Program-made: the position numbers and the translations under genes
The notes under the pieces: model-generated
The model's database searches: none
What the model was told of the DNA's origin: nothing
The model's input: the letters and a program-made list of their open reading frames with translations, nothing else
NCBI GenBank assembly: GCA_964387865.1
Contig: CAYLXC010000008.1
Coordinates: forward strand, 1 to 36,681
Source of the DNA: CAYLXC01 sp964387865
GTDB taxonomy: Bacteria > Patescibacteriota > Microgenomatia > Daviesbacterales > UBA10151
Direction: 5' to 3'
DNA length: 36,681 nt
Shown here: positions 23,225 to 31,581 of the stretch, piece after piece
Numbering within the stretch: position 1 is the stretch's first letter
Layout of the letters: every line of letters starts with the position of its first letter

Positions 23225-23470
23225 ATGGCACACAAAACAGGTGGAGGAAGTACTAGAAAGAATAGAGATTCTATTTCAAAGCGTTTAGGCGTCAAAAAAT
23301 ATGGTGGAGAAAATGTGGTTTCAGGAAATATCATAGTAAGGCAAAAAGGGAACAAGTTTTATCCTGGAGTAGGGGTAAAACAAGGGAATGATTATACAAT
23401 TTTTGCAGTAAATTCTGGAAAAGTGGAATTTAAGAAGAAACTAAGTAAAAATATAATTAACGTTTTATAA
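23225..23470 (+). CDS. rpmA: 50S ribosomal protein L27
   Basis: 81 residues beginning MAHKTGGGSTRKNRDSISKR and continuing LGVKKYGGE, the L27 signature; the N-terminal tail reaches the peptidyl transferase centre. The frame can be extended upstream to 23189, but those codons overlap the promoter and would place a non-family leader before MAHK, so the ATG at 23225 is chosen. Stop overlaps parB (TAATG). Confidence 0.95.
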   Translation: MAHKTGGGSTRKNRDSISKRLGVKKYGGENVVSGNIIVRQKGNKFYPGVGVKQGNDYTIFAVNSGKVEFKKKLSKNIINVL

Positions 23471-24315
23471 TGGACGAACAGATTTATGAACTAGAAATTG
23501 ATGTGCTTCAGCCAAATCCACTACAGCCACGTGGTTTAATTACCCCTGAGTCATTGTCAGAACTGGCTGAATCAATTAGGTCACACGGCGTATTAGAGCC
23601 GTTAGTTGTTGCAAAAACTCCTGCTGGATTTCAGATTATTGCGGGAGAAAGAAGATGGAGAGCCTCAAAACTTATTGGACTGAATAAAGTTCCTGTAATA
23701 ATCCGTGAAACATCACCCCAGGGCATGCTTGAGATGGCGATTGTTGAAAATGTTCAAAGAATTGATCTTAATCCTTTAGAGCGTGCCCAAGCATATAAAA
23801 GGCTTATGGAAGAGTTTGGTTTAACAAATTCCGAGATTTCGGAAAGGGTTTCAAAGTCTCCGTCATACATTTCAAATACGATAAGACTTTTGACGCTACC
23901 TGATGCCCTAAAAGATGCGTTAATGTCAGATGCAACAACAGAAGGACACGCAAGAGCCTTGGCAGCATTGGAAGACCCGCATTTTATTATTGAGGCATAT
24001 AAAGAGGTTTTGAAAAGAAATTTATCTGTTCGGGGGACTGAGGAATTGGTTCGAAGATTTAGGGCAAAAAGTGGTATGGGGCCCAAAAGAAGTGCGGATG
24101 TGACAAGTATGCATATAGTTTCGGATGAAATTGACCGTGTTCAAAATGACTTGGCTGAAGCTCTTTCCAAAAAAGCGGATAAAACACAGGTTAAGTGCAC
24201 TCAGACAGGGAAAAAGGCAAAGGTAGAGCTAACAATTGAAGGGGAACCAAGTAAAACTACTGCACTTTTAGAAGATATACGTCAAGCGATTGTAGGGTAC
24301 TTTAATATCACTTAA
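23470..24315 (+). CDS. parB: ParB/Spo0J-family chromosome partition protein
   Basis: Binds parS and spreads as a CTP-dependent clamp to organise origin segregation. 281 residues: the N-terminal domain starts IDVLQPNPLQPRG, with the CTP-binding motif GERRWRA at residues 59-65 and ENVQRIDLNPLERAQAYKRL (part); the HTH is LTNSEISERVSKSPSYISN (about residues 117-135). The C-terminus (VKCTQTGKKAKVELTIEGEP onward) is a compact beta-like dimerisation region. No parA is in this window and I saw no intact parS. Starts on the stop of rpmA; convergent with lepB, only 3 bp apart. Confidence 0.92.
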   Translation: MDEQIYELEIDVLQPNPLQPRGLITPESLSELAESIRSHGVLEPLVVAKTPAGFQIIAGERRWRASKLIGLNKVPVIIRETSPQGMLEMAIVENVQRIDLNPLERAQAYKRLMEEFGLTNSEISERVSKSPSYISNTIRLLTLPDALKDALMSDATTEGHARALAALEDPHFIIEAYKEVLKRNLSVRGTEELVRRFRAKSGMGPKRSADVTSMHIVSDEIDRVQNDLAEALSKKADKTQVKCTQTGKKAKVELTIEGEPSKTTALLEDIRQAIVGYFNIT

Positions 24316-24318
24316 TGA

Positions 24319-24912
24319 TTATTTCACTCTTTTATCAATAAGAAGCCCCATCCCGTCAGGAGGCCAGTATCTGAAAAATGCCTTTCCAACTATTTCCTGC
24401 TTTGTGATTGGTCCCCATTCCCTTGAATCAGAAGAATGATCCCTATTATCCCCCATCACAAAATATTCATTGCTATCCAAACGTATGTTTTTTCTTTGTG
24501 AGAGATATGCTCCGGTGTGAGTTGGGGTTTGAGGCGGCAAATATTCCTCTGGGATTTGACCTCCGTTTACAAAAACCGCCATATCCTCAATCTTTATTGT
24601 ATCACCCGGTACAGCTATTATTCGCTTAATAAAATCCTGAGATTCATCTCTGGGATTTTTTAAAACAATGATATCTCCCCTTTTAGGATCTCCAAGTTTG
24701 TAGCTGACTTTTTCAGTAATCAAATAATCACCATTATGCATGGTTGGGATCATGGAGTTTCCGGAAACTTTATGAAATTGAGCAACAAAAAGATAAATAA
24801 GTGCAAAAATTGCACCAAAAACTACAAATGTCTGTATAAAATCTATAACATGGGAGCCCAGGTTTTGGAAAAAGCTTTTGCGTTCGCCAACATAGTAATT
24901 CATTTCATCCAT
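24319..24912 (-). CDS. lepB: Signal peptidase I
   Basis: Removes signal peptides from secreted proteins at the outer face of the membrane. From the ATG at 24912 it is 197 residues: one N-terminal helix (about 22-46), box B GNSMIPTM with catalytic Ser53, box D DFIKRIIAVPGD with catalytic Lys96, and box E VMGDNRDHSSDSREWG. Two other in-frame ATGs lie within 10 codons (24921, 24903); 24912 is favoured because TTGTGG, 17 bp and GATAAT end 7 nt before it. Divergent from tRNA-Val, convergent with parB. Confidence 0.95.
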   Translation of the reverse strand: MDEMNYYVGERKSFFQNLGSHVIDFIQTFVVFGAIFALIYLFVAQFHKVSGNSMIPTMHNGDYLITEKVSYKLGDPKRGDIIVLKNPRDESQDFIKRIIAVPGDTIKIEDMAVFVNGGQIPEEYLPPQTPTHTGAYLSQRKNIRLDSNEYFVMGDNRDHSSDSREWGPITKQEIVGKAFFRYWPPDGMGLLIDKRVK

Positions 24913-24919
24913 GCCCCTC

Positions 24920-24948
24920 ATTATCTCAAAAATTTAGCTTGGCCACAA
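24920..24948 (-). promoter_or_regulatory. lepB promoter, leaderless type
   Basis: TTGTGG (24943-24948), 17-bp spacer, GATAAT (24920-24925), then 7 nt to the ATG at 24912. Confidence 0.6.
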
Positions 24949-24966
24949 CTAGTTACATAGTTGTGG
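24943..24966. repeat. Inverted repeat between lepB and tRNA-Val
   Basis: CCACAACTA (24943-24951) and TAGTTGTGG (24958-24966) form a perfect 9-bp stem with loop GTTACA. One arm contains the lepB -35, so an operator role is possible. Confidence 0.6.
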
Positions 24967-24986
24967 TTGAGATGCAACTATACGGA

Positions 24987-24995
24987 TGTTAGAAT
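24987..24995 (+). promoter_or_regulatory. Extended -10 promoter for tRNA-Val
   Basis: TG-T-TAGAAT, 10 nt before the tRNA 5' end. Confidence 0.55.
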
Positions 24996-25005
24996 GAGAT
25001 AGCTT

Positions 25006-25077
25006 GGACTCGTAACTCAGCGGTAGAGTGCTTCGTTCACATCGAAGAAGTCAGAGGTTCGAACCCTCTCGAGTCCA
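25006..25077 (+). tRNA. tRNA-Val (CAC)
   Basis: Acceptor GGACTCG pairs with CGAGTCC. D arm ACTC/GAGT, anticodon stem CTTCG/CGAAG with loop TTCACAT (anticodon CAC, reads GUG), T arm AGAGG-TTCGAAC-CCTCT. Discriminator A. The 3' CCA is not encoded. Confidence 0.93.
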
Positions 25078-25084
25078 CAAATAT

Positions 25085-25090
25085 TAGAAT
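25085..25090 (+). promoter_or_regulatory. -10 element before flippase gene
   Basis: TAGAAT ending 9 nt before the ATG at 25100, with no SD. Lies just after tRNA-Val, so readthrough from the tRNA promoter is the alternative. Confidence 0.35.
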
Positions 25091-25099
25091 AAGTTTTTT

Positions 25100-26635
25100 A
25101 TGGAAAATAGATATCAAATAAGTAGAAATATTTTTTTTAATTTCTTAGGACAGGGCACACTTTTAATTTTGGGAGTTATTACAACCCCTTTTATAGTTCA
25201 TAGCCTGGGTGATACATCCTACGGAATATTCTCGGTAGTTTTAGCAACAGTCAGTTATTTTTCCATCCTAGATCTTGGTTTGGGAGTTTCAGTAATTAAG
25301 TACATTTCCGAGTATAATGCAAAAAATGACCGCCAAGCTTTGGGTAAAATCATTACAACCGCATTAACTGCGTATACAATTTTAGGTTTTATAGGTGCTT
25401 CAATAATAGTTCTTTTAACACCATTCCTTATACATAATTTTTTACGTATCCCGTCTGATTTTATATCTATTGCTTTATCAGTATTTTATATAAGTGCAAT
25501 CGGCTTTCTAATCAATATGATTTTGACAGTTTTTAATTCCATTCCTAATGGACTTCAAAGGATGGATATTACAAATAGCAGGAATATTCTTTTTGGACTG
25601 TTAAATTACTTAGGTATGGTTACAATTTTAATACTGGGAGGTAATTTAGTGCACATTGTAATATGGAATATATTCATAAGTATCTTAGCTACATTAATTT
25701 TTTTTAGAATTATTACCCAACTTTTGAAAAATGTTTTGATCAGATTTTCTTTTGATAAGAAAATTTTTTTAAAGTTAATTCGATTTGGGGGTTTCAAATT
25801 TTTGGGAAATGTTTCCGGCCAAGTGGTATTTCAACTGGATAAGATTATTATAGGTTTTTTTCACCCAATTGGCCTTGTAACTTTTTATGCAGTTCCTAAT
25901 TTAGTGGTGCAAAAAGCATTTATTTCAATTTTTAATATTACTAATGCCGTATTCCCTGCACTTTCGCAGTCACATTCCTTAAATGATGAACAACGAACAA
26001 AAGATTTGTATATTCGAATGACGAAATTTGTTATTTTTTTTATGTTTCCGCTGATGGCGGCAATATTTATTTTCTCGGAGAGCGTATTAACTTTATGGAT
26101 GGGAAGAGATTTTGCGTATGTAAGCACAAGCACTTTGAAGATTCTTGCAATTTCTTACTTTTTTGCAAGTATGTCTGCTCCAGGTGTAATAGTTGCGGAT
26201 GCTTTCGGAAAGCCACATATCCCAGCTTTTTTTGCTTTAATTAGTGCAATTATAAATGTAACAGCTGCCTTAATTTTGGTACCCAAATTTGGAATTGAAG
26301 GCGCAGCATGGGCCTTACTTATCAATTTTATTTCTCAAGTTCCTATATTTCTTATTTTTATAAACAAAAACATAGTCAAAATCTCAAGTTTAGAAGTTTT
26401 AACTAAATCATATATAAGACCAATTATTTCAGGAATAATTTGTTCAATTGTTGTGATTTCAATGCCAAAATTTACGCACAATGTTTTAGCAGATTTTTCA
26501 CTTGGATTAATTATTTTTGCATTTTTTTATATACTTATGAATTTTTTCCTGGGTACTTTTGACAAAAAGGACAAATTAGCAGCATACTATTTTGCTTTAA
26601 AAATTTCATCTATTTTAAAGAGCAAAAACATATGA
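25100..26635 (+). CDS. Polysaccharide flippase (Wzx/MOP superfamily)
   Basis: 511 residues with about 12-14 hydrophobic helices. The start NIFFNFLGQGTLLILGVITT with FIVHSLGDTSYGIFS is the typical N-terminus of PST/Wzx-type exporters, and PALSQSHSLNDEQR with the LPKFGIEGAAWA-like VPKFGIEGAAWALLIN block is also family-typical. It likely flips lipid-linked oligosaccharide across the membrane. First gene of a coupled run (ATGA into the methyltransferase, ATGA into the glycosyltransferase), so it probably exports the glycan those genes help build. The substrate cannot be told from sequence. Confidence 0.88.
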   Translation: MENRYQISRNIFFNFLGQGTLLILGVITTPFIVHSLGDTSYGIFSVVLATVSYFSILDLGLGVSVIKYISEYNAKNDRQALGKIITTALTAYTILGFIGASIIVLLTPFLIHNFLRIPSDFISIALSVFYISAIGFLINMILTVFNSIPNGLQRMDITNSRNILFGLLNYLGMVTILILGGNLVHIVIWNIFISILATLIFFRIITQLLKNVLIRFSFDKKIFLKLIRFGGFKFLGNVSGQVVFQLDKIIIGFFHPIGLVTFYAVPNLVVQKAFISIFNITNAVFPALSQSHSLNDEQRTKDLYIRMTKFVIFFMFPLMAAIFIFSESVLTLWMGRDFAYVSTSTLKILAISYFFASMSAPGVIVADAFGKPHIPAFFALISAIINVTAALILVPKFGIEGAAWALLINFISQVPIFLIFINKNIVKISSLEVLTKSYIRPIISGIICSIVVISMPKFTHNVLADFSLGLIIFAFFYILMNFFLGTFDKKDKLAAYYFALKISSILKSKNI

Positions 26636-27243
26636 ATCACTGGGGGGAATTTTATTCAAAATCCTATGAATTGGATTATTTAATAAGGAATGTTTCATGC
26701 CATAGGGAAATGTTTGATCTTATATATGAAGAAAAACCAAAAAAGATTTTAGAGGTGGGGAGTGGTACTGGCTCCATGTCTACATTTTTGTCTTATTTGG
26801 GGTATGAAGTTACATCTTTGGACAATGATAGCAAAGTATTATTGAAGGCTAAAAATTTAGCAAAAAAGCTAAATGGTAAAGTTAAGTTTACACTAAATGA
26901 TGCATTTAATATTCCTTTTGGGGATAATTATTTTGATGTTGTGTTTCATCAGGGACTTCTGGAACATTTCTCTGATGCTAATATATATAAACTATTGGAT
27001 GAACAACTAAGGGTCGGTAAAATTGTTGTTTTGAGTGTTCCAAATAATTTATATAAAAATATAGATTTTGGTGATGAAAGACTTTTACCAAATATTTTTT
27101 GGGACTCTCTTCTTAAGAGAAGGTATAAACTTTTAGTAAGTCTTTCATATAATAGTGTAGAGCGAAAGAGCCTAAGAAATAGATTTATTTATCGGGTTGA
27201 TAACACTATGTATCTTGCAAAAATAAAAAAGAGTAAAAAATGA
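26632..27243 (+). CDS. SAM-dependent class I methyltransferase
   Basis: 203 residues. Motif I ILEVGSGTGSMSTFLSYLG, motif II acidic end VTSLDNDSKVL, and FNIPFGDNYFDVVFHQGLLEHF (motif IV/post region, Methyltransf_11 type) show a Rossmann methyltransferase. The C-terminal third is not recognisable. Position between the flippase and a glycosyltransferase, with ATGA overlaps on both sides, suggests a sugar or lipid-carrier substrate of the same glycan pathway; chain-capping methylation is one option, not shown. Confidence 0.87.
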   Translation: MNHWGEFYSKSYELDYLIRNVSCHREMFDLIYEEKPKKILEVGSGTGSMSTFLSYLGYEVTSLDNDSKVLLKAKNLAKKLNGKVKFTLNDAFNIPFGDNYFDVVFHQGLLEHFSDANIYKLLDEQLRVGKIVVLSVPNNLYKNIDFGDERLLPNIFWDSLLKRRYKLLVSLSYNSVERKSLRNRFIYRVDNTMYLAKIKKSKK

Positions 27244-28409
27244 AAAAAATAGCGATTGATTTGAGATCTTTGGAAAGTCCCACTGGAAAAAGGGGAATTG
27301 GATATTATAACAGGCATCTTTTCTTGAATTTGCTTTCAAAACCTCACCCGAAAATTTCATTTAACTTAATTACTTTTCCAAAAAGTAGATTACCTGTTCA
27401 GTTTAGGGTTGGGCCTTTTGATAAATTTAAAAATATCCCTGCCTTATTTTGGCCAAAAAAAGGACTTAGAAGATTTGATTCCATCTTTTCAATTTTTTGG
27501 TCACATAGTTTAAAGAAAATAAAGCCTGAATTAATTCATATCCCCTCACTTTTTGAGATTTATTATTTGTATGTACCAGATAATGTTAAATCTATCGTAA
27601 CACTTTATGATGTTATCCCACTTATCTATCCAGATAAATATTTTCAGAATGAAAAGGCTAAAGATTGGTATTTGATGAGGCTTAATCAAGCCAAAAAAGC
27701 TTCAAAAATTATAACTATTTCCAAGTCCTCTAAAAAAGATATTGCTAAAATTTTAAATATATCTTCTGAAAAAATTGAAGTAATTTATGGAGGTGTTGAT
27801 AAACGTTTTAAGCTGATGGGTAAGGATGATGTGGAGAAAATACTTAATATATATAACATAAAAATGCCGTATATTTTAACTGTTTCAACTCACAGTTTTC
27901 ACAAAAATATTTTGAGTATATTTCAAGCATTTAAGAATTATATTAGACTGAAAAATAATAATTTAACTTTAGTTGTTGTTTGTAAATTAGAGATCTTTGA
28001 AGAGAAAGACTGGAGAGGTCAGCTTAAAAAATTAGGAATAGAGGACAGGGTAATATTGACAAACTTTGTATCAGATGAGGAACTAGCTGTAATCTATAAC
28101 GGGGCGAAACTTTTTCTTTTTCCATCGCTTTATGAGGGGCTGGGGTTACCAGTATTAGAAGCATTTGCCTGCGGTACACCAGTTATTACATCTAATGTTT
28201 CGTCATTGCCAGAAGTTGGGGGGGACGCAGTGTTGTATGTGGATCCACAAAATGTAGGTGATATAACAGCGGGAATATCTAAAATTTTATCTGATGAAAA
28301 TCTTAGAAGACGCTTAATTGAAAAGGGATTTTCTCAAGTTAAAAAGTTTACTTGGAGTTTGGCAGCAGATAAGACGTTAAGAGTTTATAAGGAAGTCTTA
28401 GGATTATAA
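27240..28409 (+). CDS. GT4-family glycosyltransferase
   Basis: 389 residues, GT-B fold. N-terminal IAIDLRSLESPTGKRGIGYY is the usual start of GT4 mannosyl/glucosyltransferases of this type; the donor half has PYILTVSTHSFHKN, then FLFPSLYEGLGLPVLEAFAC and GTPVITSNVSSLPEVGGDA, which includes the E-x7-E nucleotide-sugar motif. No membrane helix, so it acts on the cytoplasmic face. Overlaps the methyltransferase (ATGA) and, at its 3' end, the convergent O-antigen ligase-like gene by 25 bp. Confidence 0.92.
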   Translation: MKKIAIDLRSLESPTGKRGIGYYNRHLFLNLLSKPHPKISFNLITFPKSRLPVQFRVGPFDKFKNIPALFWPKKGLRRFDSIFSIFWSHSLKKIKPELIHIPSLFEIYYLYVPDNVKSIVTLYDVIPLIYPDKYFQNEKAKDWYLMRLNQAKKASKIITISKSSKKDIAKILNISSEKIEVIYGGVDKRFKLMGKDDVEKILNIYNIKMPYILTVSTHSFHKNILSIFQAFKNYIRLKNNNLTLVVVCKLEIFEEKDWRGQLKKLGIEDRVILTNFVSDEELAVIYNGAKLFLFPSLYEGLGLPVLEAFACGTPVITSNVSSLPEVGGDAVLYVDPQNVGDITAGISKILSDENLRRRLIEKGFSQVKKFTWSLAADKTLRVYKEVLGL

Positions 28410-29545
28410 CTTGCCATTAAAATTACCCAAAGAAAAATAAAAGGATAAAAAAGGGAGTTTGCAAAGAAGGAATGAATGATAAGTCCAGATAATCCAGCAG
28501 TTAAAGCAGGATCTCCTTTTATACCGGCATATAATATTGAGATTATGAATATGATATAGACAATAAAACCTAAAATTCCAGTAGTTGCCAAAACTGAAAG
28601 TAGGGATGAATCGTTAGTTGAGGAGCCGCGACTTTGTAAAAAGTTGGAATCAGATAAATTGTATTCCCTCATAGCATATCTGTAACTATTAAATCCAACC
28701 CCCAAGATTGGTGAATGTTTAAAAACCTCTATCCCTTGAATCCATGTATTTACTCTGGATGAAGCGGATTTTGTGCGATCTATATTTCTGGGTGATGCAA
28801 CAAAGTAGGTATATAGGTAAAATCCCCCCATGAGAATAATAAATAGAATTAATGTTTTAAGTAGTATGTCTTTGGATTTATTAAAATATGAAAGCGTAAG
28901 ACCACCTGTTAGAAACATGAGGTAGCTACTTCTTGAAAAAGTTGTTAAAAGAGCTAAGTAAACAAGTGCAAAAAAAATGGTATGTCTGCTCCAGTTTAGT
29001 GCTCCCGCACGATTTTGGAATATTAAGGTCAAAGTTAGAACGAAATATGCTCCAGCAAAATTTGGATCTAAAAAAGTGGATACTGTTCTAAAATAATGAG
29101 GGTCCCAACCAAATTCCTGTAAAGGTCCTAAATTGGGAAATATTATAAATTGTAATAAACCTAAGATAGAAAGGCCTACACCTGAGAGTAAAAGCGCTGA
29201 GGGTATGTTTTTTTTGAGGTTGACAAAAGCACCTGATAAGATAACCCAGCCTAAAGTAAGGTATAAAGTTAACCTTATAGTATAAGAAAAACTAGCAAGA
29301 TATTCTACGAAATTTAAATTAAGAGGAGTTAATATTAATGACAATATGGCTATTAATATAAAAATAAATCCCGCTATGATAAAGGTAGGAGGCTTTTTTA
29401 ACTTGTATCTTAAGCGGAAAAGTGCCAAAATGATTAACACAAAAACAGTTAAATCAAGAAGAGTTGGACCTAAATTTCCAAATAGTGGAAACTTGATTAA
29501 CTGACCTGCTAAAATCGAGACAATCAAAAGTATTTCAAATATCAC
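28385..29545 (-). CDS. O-antigen ligase-like membrane protein (Wzy_C)
   Basis: 386 residues, about 10-12 hydrophobic helices with one large extracytoplasmic loop. The loop region TFLDPNFAGAYFVLTL and the stretch RVNTWIQGIEVFKHSPILGV followed by GFNSYRYAMREYN is the Wzy_C/WaaL signature (the H-P-x-x-G-x-G-x-N-x-Y pattern). It would polymerise or ligate glycan at the outer face. The start is a GTG at 29545, only 2 bp from the divergent ATG of the next gene; TATAAT ends 7 nt before the GTG, inside that neighbour's coding sequence. Confidence 0.88.
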   Translation of the reverse strand: MIFEILLIVSILAGQLIKFPLFGNLGPTLLDLTVFVLIILALFRLRYKLKKPPTFIIAGFIFILIAILSLILTPLNLNFVEYLASFSYTIRLTLYLTLGWVILSGAFVNLKKNIPSALLLSGVGLSILGLLQFIIFPNLGPLQEFGWDPHYFRTVSTFLDPNFAGAYFVLTLTLIFQNRAGALNWSRHTIFFALVYLALLTTFSRSSYLMFLTGGLTLSYFNKSKDILLKTLILFIILMGGFYLYTYFVASPRNIDRTKSASSRVNTWIQGIEVFKHSPILGVGFNSYRYAMREYNLSDSNFLQSRGSSTNDSSLLSVLATTGILGFIVYIIFIISILYAGIKGDPALTAGLSGLIIHSFFANSLFYPFIFLWVILMASYNPKTSL

Positions 29546-29547
29546 TT

Positions 29548-30609
29548 ATGAAATTATACTCCAACATAACTATTTTGGTAGGAATTTGGGTTATATCGCT
29601 TGTAATAATATCTTTCTTCGGTTTGTCAACTTTTGCAAAATCAGATTTTTCCGGAAGTGGATTTTTAAATAACTTGGCTTTTTGGGATGGCGGTCATTAT
29701 CTGGAAATTGCAGAATTTGGATATACTGATGATTTTTTATACGCTTTTTTCCCCCTATACCCACTGACACTTAGAGGAGTTAATCAGATAATTCAAAACT
29801 ACACTTTGTCTGCAATTTTAGTAAGTTTTCTCTCTTTTTTTCTTGCAGCAAACCTCCTTTACCGGTTGGTGTCTTTGGATTTCAGTAAAAAATTGGCTGA
29901 AAAGTCCATTTTATGGTTATTGTTTTTTCCAACCTCATTCTTTTTCTTAACAGCATATTCTGAAGGCTTATTTTTCCTTTTTGTTGTTTCCTCGTTTTTA
30001 TTTTTAAGAAAAGGGAATTTATTTTTAGCAACTTTATTTGCGGCTTTAGCATCAGCAACCAGGCTTGCAGGTATGGCTGTAGTGCTAGCACTATTGGGGG
30101 ATGTTTATTTAAGGGATGGTTTTAATAAAAAGAATTGGTATGTACTTTTATCTTTTGGCGGAATTTTTGTTTACTGTTTTTTTCTATTTAAAACCACTGG
30201 TGACGCTTTTTATTTTATCAGTGCAGAGAATCATTGGTTAAGAAGTTTATCGCTTCCCGGTGTAGGATTTTGGGAAAGTTTAAAATCTATTGTAAGTTGG
30301 AGTTATGTTGAGAATAGATTTAATTTGATATTAGAGTTACTTTTTGCAATATTTGGATTAGGAATGGCAATAAGAAGCTTTAGATTTTTACCTTCATCAT
30401 ATGCAACGTATGCTTTAGCATCTGTTGCGCTACCACTCTTTACATCCTCGCTTACCTCCATGCCACGGTTTTTATTACCCGTATTCCCAATTTTCATTTT
30501 GATGGCGCTTATTGAGAACAAATATGTGACATTTGCTTTCCAACTTATATTTATCTTATTACTCTCTGCCTTTACAATTATGTTTACTAATGGTAACTGG
30601 GTCAGCTGA
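29548..30609 (+). CDS. PIG-V-like mannosyltransferase (GT-C membrane protein)
   Basis: 353 residues with about eight to ten hydrophobic helices. NLAFWDGGHYLEIAEFGY followed by FFPLYPLTLRG is the PIG-V/GPI mannosyltransferase II-like pattern, where the WDGxxY region holds the catalytic acid of GT-C enzymes, and TRLAGMAVVLAL and SMPRFLLPVFPIF are later hallmarks. Probably uses a polyprenyl-phosphate sugar outside the membrane. Divergent from the O-antigen ligase-like gene (2 bp apart), convergent with the Ig-like gene (3 bp apart). I see no convincing promoter or SD for it. Confidence 0.85.
   Translation: MKLYSNITILVGIWVISLVIISFFGLSTFAKSDFSGSGFLNNLAFWDGGHYLEIAEFGYTDDFLYAFFPLYPLTLRGVNQIIQNYTLSAILVSFLSFFLAANLLYRLVSLDFSKKLAEKSILWLLFFPTSFFFLTAYSEGLFFLFVVSSFLFLRKGNLFLATLFAALASATRLAGMAVVLALLGDVYLRDGFNKKNWYVLLSFGGIFVYCFFLFKTTGDAFYFISAENHWLRSLSLPGVGFWESLKSIVSWSYVENRFNLILELLFAIFGLGMAIRSFRFLPSSYATYALASVALPLFTSSLTSMPRFLLPVFPIFILMALIENKYVTFAFQLIFILLLSAFTIMFTNGNWVS
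29553..29558 (-). promoter_or_regulatory. -10 element for O-antigen ligase-like gene
   Basis: Minus-strand TATAAT ending 7 nt before the GTG start at 29545; it lies inside the first codons of the divergent PIG-V-like gene. Confidence 0.5.
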
Positions 30610-30612
30610 AAT

Positions 30613-31350
30613 TTAAGGACTAAAGTTTACCTTTCGTAAAACCTCAGTTTCGTTTGAAGCTAAATCCTGAGCTCTAATGGTAAAGATATTTTCTCCATCA
30701 TTGAGCTCATGAATACTGGTAAATGTTCCATCTGAATTTACAATTACTCGGGAATCGTTTATAAAAACTTTTGATTCAGAATCTGTTTTTCCGCTAACCT
30801 TTATTTTTCTTTCTCCCTGGATGGATTTTCCATCCTCAGGTTCTAAGATCTCTAAGAATGGTTTTTCATTATCATAAATAACTTTTATTAATTTGGAGGA
30901 TAAGCTCTCTTTTCCATCTTGATCTATGGATTTTCCATAAATATTGTTAGTTCCCAGTACAAGTTGAATATTATTTATTTCAAATGTTCCATCATCTGAG
31001 ACATCAACCGTATCTTTTTTTTCATCATCCAAAAATATTGCTACCTTTGAGTTTGGGGTACCATATCCTCTAATATCTATTTCTGCGCTATTTGTAGCCT
31101 CATAAGGAATATTTAAGACCGGCGGGGCAAAAGAGGCGTTTTCAGGTATGGAAGTCGTATTTTTATGAGAAGGTTTAAAAGTTCCGGTTATAAAACCAAG
31201 ACTATTGATTAGTGTTGGAAGTACCCATTGGATGGTGGCATATACAAGAAAGCCTATGATTATTAGGGTAATTATAAAATTCGTTCTGCTTTGGCGGGCA
31301 AGTTTTTTGGCATATCTTCTGGATTGATACCGGTAAGCCATGGGATTCAT
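30613..31350 (-). CDS. Membrane-anchored protein with bacterial Ig-like repeats
   Basis: 245 residues from the ATG at 31350 (MNPMAYRYQSRRYAKK). Basic N-terminus, one membrane helix (about residues 28-50), a linker, then two similar Ig-like beta domains: TNSAEIDIRGYGTPNSKVAIF...DGTFEINNIQLVLGTNNI and ERKIKVSGKTDSESKVFIN...DGTFTSIHELNDGENIFT (each quoted in short parts). Such domains are common in envelope proteins as structural or sugar-binding modules. An extended -10 (TGATATACT) ends 5 nt before this ATG, so the longer frame starting at a GTG (31365) is rejected. No catalytic domain is visible. Confidence 0.82.
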   Translation of the reverse strand: MNPMAYRYQSRRYAKKLARQSRTNFIITLIIIGFLVYATIQWVLPTLINSLGFITGTFKPSHKNTTSIPENASFAPPVLNIPYEATNSAEIDIRGYGTPNSKVAIFLDDEKKDTVDVSDDGTFEINNIQLVLGTNNIYGKSIDQDGKESLSSKLIKVIYDNEKPFLEILEPEDGKSIQGERKIKVSGKTDSESKVFINDSRVIVNSDGTFTSIHELNDGENIFTIRAQDLASNETEVLRKVNFSP

Positions 31351-31355
31351 CCATA

Positions 31356-31364
31356 AGTATATCA
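31356..31364 (-). promoter_or_regulatory. Extended -10 promoter of Ig-like gene
   Basis: TGA-TATACT, ending 5 nt before the ATG at 31350. Back to back with the tRNA-Gly promoter. Confidence 0.5.
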
Positions 31365-31372
31365 CTAAAATT

Positions 31373-31381
31373 TGGTAAAAT
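31373..31381 (+). promoter_or_regulatory. Extended -10 promoter for tRNA-Gly/tRNA-Thr
   Basis: TG-G-TAAAAT, 26 nt before the tRNA-Gly 5' end. Confidence 0.45.
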
Positions 31382-31407
31382 ATTGTTTACTTCGAATGAA
31401 GTGAGAA

Positions 31408-31481
31408 GCGGGATTAGTACACCGGTAGTATGCCACCTTCCCAAGGTGGAGAAGCGAGTTCAATTCTCGTATCCCGCTCCA
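31408..31481 (+). tRNA. tRNA-Gly (CCC), with encoded CCA
   Basis: Acceptor GCGGGAT/ATCCCGC, D arm GTAC/GTAT, anticodon stem CCACC/GGTGG with loop TTCCCAA (anticodon CCC, reads GGG), T arm GCGAG/CTCGT. Discriminator T at 31478, then CCA (31479-31481). The next tRNA begins at the very next base. Confidence 0.92.
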
Positions 31482-31553
31482 GCCGGTGTAGCTTAGTGGT
31501 AAAGCAGACGCTTCGTAAGCGTAAGAGCGACGGTTCGATCCCGTCCACCGGCT
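31482..31553 (+). tRNA. tRNA-Thr (CGT)
   Basis: Acceptor GCCGGTG/CACCGGC, D stem GCTT/AAGC, anticodon loop TTCGTAA (anticodon CGT, reads ACG) on a stem whose outermost pair is G-A mismatched, T arm GACGG-TTCGATC-CCGTC. Discriminator T, no encoded CCA. No spacer from tRNA-Gly, so one precursor is likely. Confidence 0.92.
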
Positions 31554-31581
31554 CACTACAATCAGTTTACATGATTGTAGC

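Noticed and set aside
30303..30521. Antisense frame in the PIG-V-like gene
   Set aside because: Complement shadow of a clear membrane protein.
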